From Artemisia argyi (Eukaryota > Streptophyta > Magnoliopsida > Asterales > Asteraceae): DNA of 64,000 bases. Position numbers and translations under genes: made by a program. The stretch spans positions 13,935,897 to 13,999,896 of the forward strand of contig CM060684.1 in the NCBI GenBank assembly GCA_030686995.1. The letters are read 5' to 3'. Under the pieces are notes generated by a model. The model did not search any database. It had not been told where the DNA came from and saw only the letters and a program-made list of their open reading frames with translations. Below are positions 12,301 through 23,982 of this stretch, piece by piece. The stretch's first letter is position 1. The number at the start of each line of letters is the position of its first letter.

Positions 12301-12349
12301 AATTTCAATAACGAGCAGCGCACTTTTGGTCTATAGTTATTATTGTTAT

Positions 12350-12728
12350 GGCAAATGTCACTAAAAAGCAATGTACTTTAAGTCTTTAGTCGGTTTTGGT
12401 AATTATAATTTTTCGAATATCCATTGTGGTTATTAACGTGTTCTTTGAAACACTTGTGTACTTGAAAAGAACCAAGGCTACGAAATCGGATAAAAATAAA
12501 TTATGATTACTCCAAGGAACCAAAGCATAAAGTACATTGATATGTTGTGAAATTCGCCTTAATAACGGTACCTCTATAAAAGAAAACAAAAAATGCAGTT
12601 TCAGCTATTCTATCGACTCATCCAGTTAGAAATATGAAAATTTAATAAAACGAAATTGGGTCAAAAAATGTATTATTATGAAAACTGATCAAAAGCCAAA
12701 GTAACGTTGCTGTGTAGTGAAATTTGCC
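12350..12728. repeat. MITE-like foldback element in an intron of the DGS1-like gene
   Basis: Left end GGCAAATGTCACTAAAAAGC and the reverse complement of the right end (GGCAAATTTCACTACACAGC) match for about 30 bp, and the similarity continues inward to roughly 75 bp per arm (AGTCTTTAGTCGGTTTTGG against TTTTGATCAGTTTTCATAAT). About 380 bp, non-coding. I could not define a clean target duplication, so the superfamily is unassigned. Confidence 0.6.
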
Positions 12729-13765
12729 CGTCATACCATGTCACATGTGAATATTAATTTGTTTTAATTCTTTTTCCAATGACAGATTCAGAAGCTTAAA
12801 CTTGGCGTTGACACGTGAGTTAAAATAAGCATTTCATTAGTTAACTCATTTTCTAAAATGATGCTGTTACTAATAGGGCAACCTTGCCAATACATTCTTT
12901 CAACAGGGCAAGGGAAGTGCTTGAGCTGAACCACCAGAGATATTGATGGCCAGTGAGAGAATCTTTGTCACCCTTGCTGCTATACCAGCTATTATTTTCT
13001 CCCTTGGTGGGCTCATGATATCATGTGCATTGGTCAAACAGGTAGGAAGTTTACATCTTTCAGCTTGCTAGTGTGACTGAACAATGGTGATATGTCAAAT
13101 TTTCTAAATTTAGCCTTGATTCTTAAATGCTAGCAGTTTTAATGCTCACTTCTAGATTCTAGTTTAACCACTATATTTTGAGTTTGAGATCAGTGAAAAC
13201 TGATTTTGATTTCCATGGGACTGCTGGGTTCACCAAGCTCTTGTTCCTTGAAAGGCTAACATTTCACATTAAAGAGAATTTCAAGTTACTTAGTAAGGGT
13301 CTATATATATTTTACTTTTTTTTACATGAAATAAAAGGTTGCCAATCGGTATGTCTTTCGGCTACACTTGGGAAGCAGAAACAAGTTCTTTCTTTAATGC
13401 GACCGAGTTTCTTAAAAGTAAATGCATAACTGTATCCAAACTAGTATAATTAGTTATACAAGATGTATTTTTTTGTGATAGTTCTTATCTTGAGGTAAAC
13501 TGATAGTAGCTTCCTGATTATCATATGGTTCCTGTGTCTCAGGTACTAGGCGAAGGGAGAAGTGCTCGAGCTCAAAGAAGACTTTTAGTAAAGGAGGTCG
13601 AGGAAAGATTTTTAGAATTCCAGAAGCAGTGCTCGCCGGTAACATTTACTATTCATTAATCATTTACTAATAGATTAAAAGTAGGCCCTTATGACATGTT
13701 TTCATTTGATGGCGGGCCTTGTCGCTTTGGGCTTATTAAATAGCCACACCAAACCATGGTTACCA

Positions 13766-13766
13766 A

Positions 13767-13817
<51 letters not shown>
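13766..13817. repeat. (AAT)n microsatellite
   Basis: About 17 uninterrupted trinucleotide units shortly upstream of the Copia insertion. Confidence 0.95.
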
Positions 13818-13975
13818 CACAAATTGGATTTTCTTGTGAGCTCGTCGAAGTGTGTAAATGGCCAGGTTCCTTCAACCCATTGGCCATTTTACCCAAGTAC
13901 CTATTATTAAACCGACTAAAATAAAATAAAAAAGATGCTCTGCTTGCTATTGGACTTCATAGTTTGGAGTCAGGG

Positions 13976-14108
13976 TATTAGTCAAGTAATAGATACTTAT
14001 GTATATGGTTTATATTAGAGGGTATTAGAGTGTAATTATGTAATCTATTTATATCCTTGTAATCTCTCATTCACAATTACAATACATAACATCTTTTACT
14101 GTTTGTCT
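13976..14108 (+). repeat. Copia 5' LTR (133 bp)
   Basis: Begins TATTAGTCAAG and ends TTTGTCT, immediately followed by the primer site. Identical to the right copy by eye. The termini are not the usual TG..CA, but the 5-bp duplication CAGGG fixes the boundaries. Confidence 0.9.
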
Positions 14109-14120
14109 TGGTATCAGAGC
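14109..14120 (+). other. Primer binding site, tRNA-iMet
   Basis: TGGTATCAGAGC directly after the left LTR is the standard plant Copia site complementary to the 3' end of initiator tRNA-Met. It shows that the LTR pair is oriented plus although gag is minus. Confidence 0.9.
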
Positions 14121-14184
14121 CAGGTTCTGCCCAGTGATGATGTGGATGGTGTTCCCTTGATTTGACCCTGGTTCGACGGTATTG

Positions 14185-16148
14185 GCAGACCAATGTTTTT
14201 CTGTTGGAGAATGCATAAATTGACAAACCTTATTCACAGCAAAGGCAATGTCCGGGCGAGTCAAGGTGAGATACTGAAGAGCCCCGACGACTTGTCTATA
14301 CCGAACCGGGTTACCAAAAAATGGGCTGTCACCAAGTGTTAAGGGAGCCGATGTTGAGCATGGAGAGGAGACCGGTTTGGACTGCGAAAGGCCAGCTTTG
14401 GTTAAGATTTCCAAGATGTACTTCTTCTGAGAGAGGATAACATCCGAACCATTTGATTTGACTTCAATACCCAAGAAATAAGAAAGAGGACACATATCTT
14501 GTAGTGCAAACGTAGAACTTAAGCTTTTAACAACATGGTCAATGGTTGTATCATTGTTGCCTGTTAAAATGATATCATCAACGTAAACGAGCATGTAAAA
14601 AAAGGTGCCTGCAGAGGAGTAAATAAAAAGTGAAGGATCAGTTGTGGATCCTTTAAATCCCAAAAGATGCAGAGCCTTGGACAAACGTTGAAACCATGCT
14701 CTAGGGGCTTGTTTCAAACCATATAATGACTTAAGTAGTAGACAGAGATGATGCGGCTTTGCAGGGTCCACAAAACCTGGAGGTTGTCTCAAATAAACAG
14801 TTTCTTTTAAATCACCATGTAAAAACGCATTTTGTACATCCAACTGACGAAGTGACCAGCCATGGCTGACTGCCAAAGAAAGAACTACCCGAATAGTAGT
14901 CGGTTTGACAACTGGACTGAAAGTTTCATGATAATCAATACCAGCTTGCTGATTAAAACCTTTAGCAACTAAGCGCGCCTTGTATCGTGTGATAGCCCCA
15001 TGTTGATCCCTTTTAAGTTTGTACACCCATTTACAATCAACCACATTAGCATTCAAGACGGGTGGAACCAAAGTCCACGTGCCATTTTTCATCAAAGCCA
15101 TGTATTCCTCAGATATGGCTTGTTGCCATTGAGGATCCTTGTTAGCAACAGAGAAAGTCGTGGGTTCAGTGACAATAGGTTCAGTTGTTGTGTGAAAGGC
15201 CGAGGGATCATAACGTTTGGTTTTAGGAGGGTTTTGGCGAAGATGGGCTGGTCGGGTTAAGGTAATAGGTGGTATAGAGGCCGATGGTGTTGGGTGATTT
15301 GGGAGGGGCTGAAGTGATTCGGTGGGATGTGGTTGCGCCACATTTGGGTTGGGAACGAGCTGGGGTGATTGGGTTGATTGTGGGTCAGTAGAGGGTTGGT
15401 GTGTTTGGGCCGATTGTGGGTCAGTAGCGGGCTGGTGTGGTTGGGCTGATTGTGGGGTAGAAACGGGTCCTGTTGCAGATTGTGTTGGAGAGCAACATGA
15501 GATAGGAAAGGAGGAGAAATAAGGATCTGGTTGAGACTGTGTAGGTGTAGCAGAAGACTGATGAAGAAAAGGAAAATAGTGTTCATGAAAATGAACATGA
15601 CGAGCAATGTATAATCGATTTGTATTGAGATCAAGACAACGATAACCATGATGAGCTGGACTGTAACCAAGGAAAAGACAGGGTAAGGAACGAAAATCCA
15701 TTTTGTGAGGATTGTAAGGACGGAGATGAGGATAACACTGGCAACCGAAAACCCGTAAAAAGGAATAATCAGGTTTTCTTTTAAAAAGGTGTTCAAAAGG
15801 TGATATTTTGGAAGCAACGCGAGATGGCATTCTGTTAATGAGGTAAACGGCTGTGTCAAAAGCAAAGTTCCAAAACCGTTTAGGAGCACCTGACTGAGCA
15901 AGAAGAGTAAGACCTGTTTCCACCACATGTCGGTGGCGTCTCTCAACAAAACCATTTTGTTCACTGGTGTGAGGGCATGAGAGCCGATGAATAATGCCCA
16001 AAGAAGTGAGGAAGGGAGAGAGGGGTCGAAATTCCCCTCCCCAATCTGTTTGAATAGATTTAAGCTTGGTGTTAAATTGTCTTTCAACCATAGCATGAAA
16101 ATTTTTGAAGGTAGCACAAACATCAGACTTGTGTTTTAACGGAAAAAT
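14185..16148 (-). pseudogene. Copia integrase catalytic part and reverse transcriptase (inverted copy)
   Basis: Continues in the same frame as the gag-protease-integrase block after its TGA at 16149-16151. Integrase core: WGGEF with catalytic Asp, then HTSEQNGFVERRHRHV with the catalytic Glu. Next a proline/serine-rich linker, then RT from ANKDPQWQQ with the active-site YVDDIILTG. The RT stops being Copia at about 14185, and the frame then runs through antisense leader and LTR to 14067. RNase H is missing from this copy. Compared with the plus-strand copy there are a few substitutions (for example Cys for Gly before PLSYFLG). Confidence 0.88.
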
Positions 16149-17945
16149 TCACATATAACGTGTAAAATGATCAACACATAATAAAAAATATGAATCACCG
16201 TTAAAGGATTTAATGGGAGCAGGACCCCAGACATCACAAAATATTAAATCCAAGACATTAGTACTGTTGAACGATGAGGGTAATAAATGTAGTTTTGAGG
16301 ATTTCCCCATGTGACAAGAATTACAAGAGGCACTCAAACTTTTATTGCTAACAGGAAGAGAAAAATTAAATAACATAGACTTCAAAAGATCTGGATGTGG
16401 ATGTCCAAGTCTTCGATGCCATGTGTCAGAGGATGCACGAACAGCAGAAAAGGCAACACGGTGAACAGGATGTGAAAGTGGAAAGCGGAGAGAGTAAAGC
16501 CCGTTGTCACTTGGACCCGTGAGGAGGGTTTTTCGTGTAAACGTGTCCTTCACAGCAAAAAAAGTAGAGTGAAATTCAAAAAACACATTATTATCATGGC
16601 AAAATTTTTGAACCGAAAGGAGGTTCCGTTTTAATTGAGGGACATGGAGGATGTTTGAAAGGGTAAAGGTTTTGTGTGGGGAGTAAATTTTGGTTGAACC
16701 AATATGTAAAATAGGGAGACTTTCACCATTACCAACATAAAGAGAATCCTTACCATAGTATGGTTCTGAGTGATCAAGGCTGTGTTGATCCATGGCAGAG
16801 TGTCCATTGCAACCAGTGTCTGGAAGCCAATTAGTGAATGTTTGTGAACGATGATCAGCAAAGTTGGCTGAAGGTGGTGGAGACCTCATTGTATTGGGAT
16901 CTCGGTTAGGACATTGAGATGGAATATGTCCAATTCCGCACCTGTTACAAGTACCAAAAACAGTGTTTTGATTAGATGCCCATGAAAATTGACTTCGATT
17001 ACCACCATTAGAATTGTTGAAGCTGTGATTGTTGTTGTAGTTCCTAGAGTTGCTGCGGGCCCCACGACCACAATTGTGCGAGCCACGTCCACGGCCCCGA
17101 GAGGCATAGTGTGCCTGAGGTTGCTGAGAAGAGGGCTGTGAAAGTGAGGCTTGCGGCTGAACCTGAAGACCAAGTTGTGACAAAACCTGCTGAAGAGCAT
17201 GAACCGTGTCAGGAGGCAAGGAAGAGATTGCGGCTGAAACGGTAGGAGCTGATGGGGCCGCTGCTGCAAAAGCCTGCACAGAGGCTGATGGAGGCTTCCT
17301 GATCATGTAATCATGATCAGAGAGAAGGGCGTGTAAATCAGAAAAGGCAGTGGGAAATTGTCTACCCACAATCTGTGACCTGAATCCATTATACTCATCA
17401 CGAAGACCAGTAACAACCAACATAACAAGGTCTTTTTCTTTGAATAGTTCACCAAGATTGGCCAAGGCATCAGCATATTGACGAGCACGAAGGAGATAGG
17501 CAGAACTAGTCTCATCAGGTTCCATCTTTAGCCTGAGAAGTTGTGATTTAAGGGTGTATTCACGGGAGATAGTGTGAGGGGCAAAAGCGCGTTCAAGAGC
17601 AATCCATAATTCTTTGGATGTATCACCCTGAACATGCTGGAAAGCACTTTCAGAGATGGTAGATAGGAGTAACATGCGAATGTGAGCATCATTAGACACC
17701 CATGTTGCATGGTTTGGGTTCTGTTGGCTGGCCGGTGGCTGATCTTTGTCAGTGGATGGGACAGTGATGAACGGATCTGGGCAAGTGATGGTGCCATCAA
17801 CATAGGGGAAAAGCTTGTTTGTAACAAGGAACGACTGGATCATTGTTTTCCAGTGGCCATAATTGGTTGTGGAGAGTGTGAAACCGAATTTGTGGGAATT
17901 ATGACTTTGTTTTTCGGCTGTGGTGAAAGGGGCAAGGAGAGCCAT
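16149..17945 (-). pseudogene. Copia gag, protease and integrase N-terminus (inverted copy)
   Basis: 598 codons from ATG 17945, preceded by a leader remnant. Order: gag (UBN2-like) domain in about residues 20-210; glycine/arginine/asparagine-rich RNA-binding stretch; zinc knuckle CNRCGIGHIPSQC (C-x2-C-x3-H-x4-C); aspartic protease motif WLPDTGCNGH; GAG-pre-integrase region WHRRLGHPH..SCNSCHMGKSS with the His-His-Cys-Cys zinc ligands; first integrase Asp in LIFCDVWGP. Ends at TGA 16149-16151, after which homologous integrase sequence continues in the same frame, so one nonsense change splits the polyprotein. Other frames in this stretch are shadows. Confidence 0.9.
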
Positions 17946-17973
17946 GGTGATAATGAAGGGCGGCAGAGGGTGG

Positions 17974-19495
17974 TTTCTCTGTTGCTAACAAGGATCCTCA
18001 ATGGCAACAAGCCATGTCTGAGGAATACAGGGCTTTGATGAAAAATGGCACGTGGACTTTGGTTCCACCCGTCTTGAATGCAAATGTGGTTGATTGTAAA
18101 TGGGTGTACAAACTTAAAAGGGATCAACATGGGGCTATCACACGATACAAGGCGCGCTTAGTTGCTAAAGGTTTTAATCAGCAAGCTGGTATTGATTATC
18201 ATGAAACTTTCAGTCCAGTTGTCAAACCAACTACTATTCGGGTAGTTCTTTCTTTGGCAGTCAGCCATGGCTGGTCACTTCGTCAGTTGGATGTACAAAA
18301 TGCGTTTTTACATGGTGATTTAAAAGAAACTGTTTATTTGCGACAACCTCCAGGTTTTGTGGACCCTGCAAAGCCGCATCATCTCTGTCTACTACATAAG
18401 TCTTTATACGGTTTGAAACAAGCCCCTAGAGCATGGTTTCAACGTTTGTCCAAGGCTCTGCATCTTTTGGGATTTAAAGGATCCACAACTGATCCTTCAC
18501 TTTTTATTTACTCCTCTGCAGGCACCTTTTTGTACATGCTCGTTTACGTTGATGATATCATTTTAACAGGCAACAATGATACAGCCATTGACCATGTTGT
18601 TAAAAGCTTAAGTTCTACGTTTGCACTACAAGATATGGGTCCTCTTTCTTATTTCTTGGGTATTGAAGTTAAATCAAACGGTTCGGATGTTATCCTCTCT
18701 CAGAAGAAGTACATCTTGGAAATCTTAACCAAAGCTGGCCTTTCGCAGTCCAAACCGGTCTCCTCTCCATGCTCAACATCGGCTCCCTTAACACTTGGTG
18801 ACAGCCCATTTTTTGGTAACCCGGTTCGGTGTAGACAAGTCGTCGGGGCTCTTCAGTATCTCACCTTGACTCGCCCGGACATTGCCTTTGCTGTGAATAA
18901 GGTTTGTCAATTTATGCATTCTCCAACAGAAAAACACTGGTCTGCTGTCAAGCGGATTCTTCGATACCTGCGAGGCACCTTGAATCATGGTCTTCTTTTC
19001 AAACGGGCATCTGGATGTAGTCTGCACGCTTATACAGATGCGGACTGGGCTGGTTGCCCTGATGACCGTCGATCCACGGGGGGATTTGCTATCTATCTTG
19101 GCTCTAATCTTGTTTCTTGGTCAGCTCGGAAACAACGGACTGTCTCTCGGTCGTCCACTGAGTCTGAATATAAAGCCTTAGCTGACACAGTGGCTGAACT
19201 TACTTGGCTTGAGTCTCTACTACGAGAACTTCGTGTTCCTGTCAAATCTACTCCGATATTATGGTGTGACAATCTGGGGGCTACATATTTGTCTGCAAAT
19301 CCGATCTTCCATGCTCGTATGAAACATGTTGAGGTTGATTTTCATTTTGTGCGAGAAAAGGTTGCACAAGGACGACTTTCTGTTCAATTCATCTCTACAC
19401 ATGATCAGATTGCAGATGTCTTTACAAAGCCGTTGCCAACTGACAGATTTGTGACTCTACGGGACAAGCTACAGCTTCTTTCCCACGCTTAGCTT
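17974..19495 (+). pseudogene. Copia reverse transcriptase-RNase H (sense copy, lacks upstream gag)
   Basis: Begins at the repeat junction (TTTCTCTGTTGC, 17974) and is open to TAG 19493-19495. RT: YKARLVAKGFNQQAGIDY, FSPVVKPTTIR, LDVQNAFLHGDL, YGLKQAPRAWF, active site YVDDIILTG, SYFLGIEV. RNase H: DADWAGCPDDRRSTGG, SWSARKQRTVSRSSTESEY, LWCDN, TKPLP. The domains themselves are intact, but no gag, protease or integrase precedes them in sense orientation, so the protein cannot be made as a normal polyprotein. First in-frame Met is at 18014. Confidence 0.92.
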
Positions 19496-19503
19496 GAGGG
19501 GGA
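19490..19503 (+). other. Polypurine tract of the Copia element
   Basis: GCTTGAGGGGGA immediately before the right LTR, the usual place for plus-strand priming. Confidence 0.8.
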
Positions 19504-19636
19504 TATTAGTCAAGTAATAGATACTTATGTATATGGTTTATATTAGAGGGTATTAGAGTGTAATTATGTAATCTATTTATATCCTTGTAATCTCTCATTC
19601 ACAATTACAATACATAACATCTTTTACTGTTTGTCT
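19504..19636 (+). repeat. Copia 3' LTR (133 bp)
   Basis: Same length and, by eye, same sequence as 13976-14108; followed by the target duplication CAGGG. Confidence 0.9.
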
Positions 19637-20961
19637 CAGGGTCTTCAACAATTGAATGAATTGTGTATATATACCAAAGTAAATCATCTGTTTAGTAGAT
19701 TTCATAAGAAGTTCCAAATAGATTAATCAAATACTGACTAGAATAATCGCATCCTAACTTTAAGCTAGTGTGATCAAGAACCTACCAAACTTAGAAAGAA
19801 CTTATAGATACACAAAAATCTAAATCATTCTAATTTAAACACCAACATTTGGAATTACACTCCTTTAACCAGGGAATATTTACATACATTATTATAACTC
19901 TCTCCTTGCTCCTCATACTTAAGAATGCATATTGGCAGGGAATGATCAACCGCGTATGTGGGTTCAAATTGCATCCCCTCTAGCTTAAAATCTAACTACA
20001 CGCTAAAGTTGTTGACTTTTGATATTATAGTTCAAAATGCATCCCCTCTCAGTAGATATTTGCTTTCTCTCTGCAGAGTGATCGTCATTATAATCATGGA
20101 CTGATTATGTGTACATTGGACCGACTTTACAGAGCAGCGGAGAGCAGTGCAAAGAAAACTGGTGAATGGCAGAGGTTGGTTGCTTCTTTTGTAGCTTTAA
20201 TTTATTACTTAACCAGATTTTTTTTTTATTACCTTATTGTGTGTTCTTAAACCCAAAGCTTTTGCCTCTTGCTATCTGTTCATGTATATATCGGAAATAT
20301 TTTAGAGATGTCAATTTGCAACCAATTGCATATGAATGAGTTGTTTTGCAAGGAAACCGGTCAGTTGAGTGGGTTGGAATGCACCCAAAGTTCACTTAAT
20401 GTAGCATAATACCTCCTGAATCACATTATTAAAGAAATTAAACTATTAAATTCTTGTAATTGTAATCTGACATTTCTAACGGCTTTGTACAATATGTGTT
20501 TTGATTAACTTAACCTACCTATTTGCTACCTCTAGGGTTCAGGACTTTAATGTTTAATTTTAAAAGCCGAAATTTGACACATGAGCATCAACACGTATAA
20601 CATGACATTCATACCAAAGGGACACTAGGACACACTACATACACAAACCACTTATAAGTACATATATATGTTTATGTATTTGTGTGTGTATATATATCTA
20701 TCACATATACTTGTTTATTCGCATGTGCACGCACACACACATGCTTATTGTTTATAGATGCATTTATATTTATATGTATACAAACATTGGGAGCTAACTA
20801 TTTTTGGGTCAATTATGAATAGTTTGAGACAGGGTGTAATTGCTTTGGGGAAGCTAAATTATTCGGATACGGATAAGCTCATGGTCATATCTCATTATAA
20901 AGAGTATGTGTGCTTGTTTCCTCCTCCACGTTCAGGTGTGTTGGGTAGGTGGGCATGGTAG

Positions 20962-21649
20962 AGCATGGTGATAATGGAAATGGAAAGAGATGAAATGGGC
21001 ATTTGGCTCCTGGAAAATGTAAGTAACTCCTTTTAATTTGTGGTACGATCATGAAATCTCCGTATAGAAGTGTACTTCTCACATGATTTCATGCTTAGCT
21101 TTGTTTATGTGAAGGAATGAAACTGAAAAGACTTGCATGATTCCATGAAATCTCAGTATATCAGTTTGTTCTTTTTTAATATACTAGACGATGATTACCT
21201 GCGCATGGCAGCGACTTTGTAAAATAATATTGCCTTTTATTAAGTAGGGGTATTTTAAGCAAATGTGTTTTCTGTTTTATATGTGGTACTAGGTAATATT
21301 TTTGACCGTGCTAAGCACGGCCCAAGATGGTTTCATATTCGGTTTTAATGTTGGGCTAGTGTTTAAAAAATGGGACTTTTGAGTCTTATGGTATCGATAG
21401 TGTATTTATTTAAGTTATCTCACTCAATAAGTGAAGGTATATAGTCGTGAACATCCTGTTAAGTAGCATGTATGTGTTAGCTTTAAAGAAAATGAGCATA
21501 ATGTTAATAGGTGATTTAATAGTATACATGCTTGATTATATGAAAAAAGTAGATTAATGTATGGTCTTATTGTCTATGTTTAGCACAACATCCATAACAG
21601 TCTTTTATAAATTATAGTATTAATGTATGGTCTTAACTCTTAACTCTAA
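20962..21649. other. 3' flank of the DGS1-like gene, no further gene seen
   Basis: AT-rich noncoding sequence. A short imperfect dyad GTGCTAAGCACGG near 21310 is the only structure noted. Confidence 0.3.
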
Positions 21650-22312
21650 GAGCTTTGGGTAAGGTAACTCACTGTCAAAAGTTAATACATTGCCACGTCA
21701 GCACCACATCAGCTTTTACCTTTTAACTTAACTCATGACTTTCCACCCCGGTAACATAACTTACATTTAACTCATCTTAACTCACTTTCACCCCAATTAT
21801 TTTCAATTTCAACCCCAAATTTTAACAAACACTTCATTTATTTTAAACATAATATAAATTCTTAAATGCTCCATGTCCGGTTCCTCATCATATGCTCTTG
21901 TTGTTGTTCCAATTGTTGATGCTTCTTGTTGTTCCAATTGTGCTTCTTGTTGTTCCTGTTGTTGATGATATTCAAATGCGGCTATCATATGCTCCATGTC
22001 TAGTTCATCATCTATATCGGAAAAACTTCGTTCTTCTTGGTTATTTTCATTCAGATCCATTGTGAGCAAGAAAGTTTTGGGTGATTTTTTTTTTTTTTTT
22101 TTTAGAGAGGAAGTGTATAGATTGAATTTGAGTTTTGTAAGCGTGAAAATAAAATGTGTATGAGGTGGGTATTTTTAGTGGTAAGAAATTGGGTTGGAAT
22201 TTTTTTTTATTATTTTTTTTTTAGTATATAGCCGTTATTAACGGTTATAAAGTATAGGGGTGTTAATGAATTTTTTTTTTTTGAACTAAATAGCCGTTTG
22301 AGAGGGCTCGGT

Positions 22313-22346
<34 letters not shown>

Positions 22347-22486
22347 TTGCCTGACTTTAACGTGTGTTAAGGGGTTAACGCACCCTTTTAACGTGCAAGT
22401 TAACGCGGGGCACGGTAAGGTAACGCACCCCGTTTTGGAGCTGCGTTAAAAGATACTTGGGTTGTGCGTTACCTTATCAAGTGCTC
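21650..22486 (-). mobile_element. Non-autonomous PIF/Harbinger element A
   Basis: Left end GAGCTTTGGGTAAGGTAACT and right end (reverse complement GAGCACTTGATAAGGTAACG) form a terminal inverted repeat of about 25 bp; the 3-bp target duplication TAA flanks both sides (21647-21649 and 22487-22489). This is the hallmark of PIF/Harbinger. Internally it has only a short minus-strand reading frame and long T runs (for example 22314-22343). Subterminal sequence is rich in GTTAACG motifs. Confidence 0.85.
21809..22060 (-). pseudogene. Remnant of Harbinger transposase (ORF2) N-terminus
   Basis: Starts MDLNENNQEERSFSDIDD and continues acidic and glutamine-rich (EYHQQQEQQEAQLEQQEAS), as in the N-terminus of plant Harbinger-type transposases as I know them. 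Part of the acidic segment recurs near its end (DIDDELDMEHM, DEEPDMEHL). The DDE nuclease domain is absent, so this is an internally deleted relic. Confidence 0.5.
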
Positions 22487-22489
22487 TAA

Positions 22490-23945
22490 AGAAACAATTA
22501 GAATAATATGAAGAAATACAAGCGTAACTTATTTTTCTTTTGGTTCAAATTGCATACCATTTGACTATTTGAGATAACTTAAAAGTTTATTTATGGTATG
22601 ATGTGATCTTTTAATTAAAAAAAAAAAAAAAAAAAAAGTAGTTCAAATTGTATACCATTCTCTTGACCTACCACTCCAATACTTCGGCATAGCCTATGCA
22701 TTTCCTCCCGTCCCCTGCTATATAGTTTACAAACATACGGCCATACACACTATGATTCTTTTTCTTGTTACTATTCTACTCTGTAACATATCTTTGCCAA
22801 AACAAGACACATAGTGACATGGGAGTATGGGACTTAATAGTATGGCACTATTCACTTTTTGAAAATCTAGCACCTACCCTAGCTCAATACTCTGTTCACC
22901 ATTCTATGGCAAGTCTAAAATATACAGTAACACATATCTGCCATCAGCACCTACCCTTCATACTCTTTTCACCATTCTACAAGCTAAAGAAAAATGTTGA
23001 CCTTCTCTCACCATTCTACACGTAATAGTGTGTGTTTTTTTTAATATACTATTTTACTCCATCATTTGTTGCCTCCATTTTTTTTTCCTTTTGTGGAAGT
23101 TTCATTCACCAGTATATTTTTAACTTGCTGCTCACTATTATTGAAAAGTTTTGATCTTTATACAAAAATACATGACCTGTTACGAATGGATACATTTTCA
23201 TTCCACAGGTATTGTCTGATAAAAAACGAATGTGTTCCATAATCGATACAAAAAATACATTAACATTACTAACAACTTACATGATATAGTAGTATAATTA
23301 CATACAGCGTGACATGGGCTCCGTCTATAAACCCATATGACCTCTTTCTATCAACTCTTTATCCACACATTTCGTCACCTCTTTTCTCTTTCTACTACAA
23401 GATGTTATTATGGGTTTATTAAATAATTTTCCTTGTGAATAGATTCATCCCATTTTTTTATACCTGAAATATGCAATTAACATAATATACAAAATAGAAT
23501 ATGACATAATATAAAAAAATAAAATATGTGACTTGTATACACTACTATACTGTAAAAATGATGACACATGACTATAATTTTACAATTGAGATTTATATTA
23601 TTGGAGTTTAAAATAAATTTCTAAAAAGTTTAAAACGATGTTTTTTTTTTTTGAAAGGCAACATGAATTAAAAGAACCAAAAACTAAGAGAAGATACAAA
23701 AGAAATGGCCGCCCACCTTCTTAACAAGATAGTTAAAAAGGAAGAGCCCCAAGAAGAAAACAACACTAACAAAAGCAAACTTACAAGCAAAAGCAAAAAT
23801 AATAAAACTATCACAAGGACTATACTCTGAGGTCACATGTCCCACTGTATCATTAATTATGTTCTTGAAGAAGCTTATAACCAACATCTTTTTTACTTTC
23901 ACCACCACTCCTGATCAACAACATTAAGTCGGTTCATATCTAATG

Positions 23946-23982
<37 letters not shown>

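Larger units (their letters stand above)
13976..19636 (+). mobile_element. Ty1/Copia retrotransposon with inverted internal block
   Basis: Both ends carry the same 133-bp LTR (no difference seen), flanked by the target duplication CAGGG (13971-13975 and 19637-19641). A tRNA-iMet primer site follows the left LTR; a purine tract precedes the right LTR. The interior is rearranged: leader (14109-14184), then on minus gag-protease-integrase-RT reading from 17945 down to 14185, then on plus RT-RNase H from 17974 to 19492. The 972-bp RT segment is present twice in opposite orientation (14185-15156 and 17974-18945), flanking a 2817-bp block. In this state gag cannot be read from the 5' LTR. Identical LTRs indicate recent insertion. 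A stop codon in the integrase region adds to the damage. Confidence 0.93.
9001..20961 (+). pseudogene. DGS1/NCA2-like mitochondrial membrane protein gene, probably non-functional
   Basis: Exons: 9001-9059, 9134-9236, 9347-9418, about 9825-9929, 10038-10182, 10929-11117, 11440-11504, 12173-12245, 12786-12814, 12907-13041, 13543-13638, 20077-20174 and 20823-20961. Blocks match plant DGS1 (NCA2 family, mitochondrial outer membrane, linked to galactolipid synthesis): NLKYWQS, KSLALYIDNINAHFLELE, VAKYRKPSKTSRYWIYYTFG, EGRSARAQRRLLVKEVEE, LIMCTLDRLYRAAESSAK. Two membrane segments are visible (exon 10929 and exon 12907). Defects: a one-base frameshift near 12938-12944 between VLELN and ILMASER; the donor at 10183 does not keep phase with the next exon (an alternative donor after DDY at about 10163 would); the N-terminus is short, and the total of roughly 410 codons is below the 600 or so I expect. 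The Copia element lies in the intron 13639-20076 and could be spliced out. Confidence 0.65.

Noticed and set aside
13454..13896. Frames across the (AAT)n microsatellite and exon 13543-13638 on minus
   Set aside because: Polytyrosine from the microsatellite and antisense of a DGS1-like exon.
15257..17827. Several additional open frames of 70-290 codons inside the Copia block
   Set aside because: They are alternative frames of the gag-integrase-RT sequence with biased composition and no domains.
23684..23908. Hydrophobic minus-strand frame that could be a small membrane protein
   Set aside because: Lies in what looks like the T-rich 3' end of an old retroelement; no start context or homologue, low complexity.
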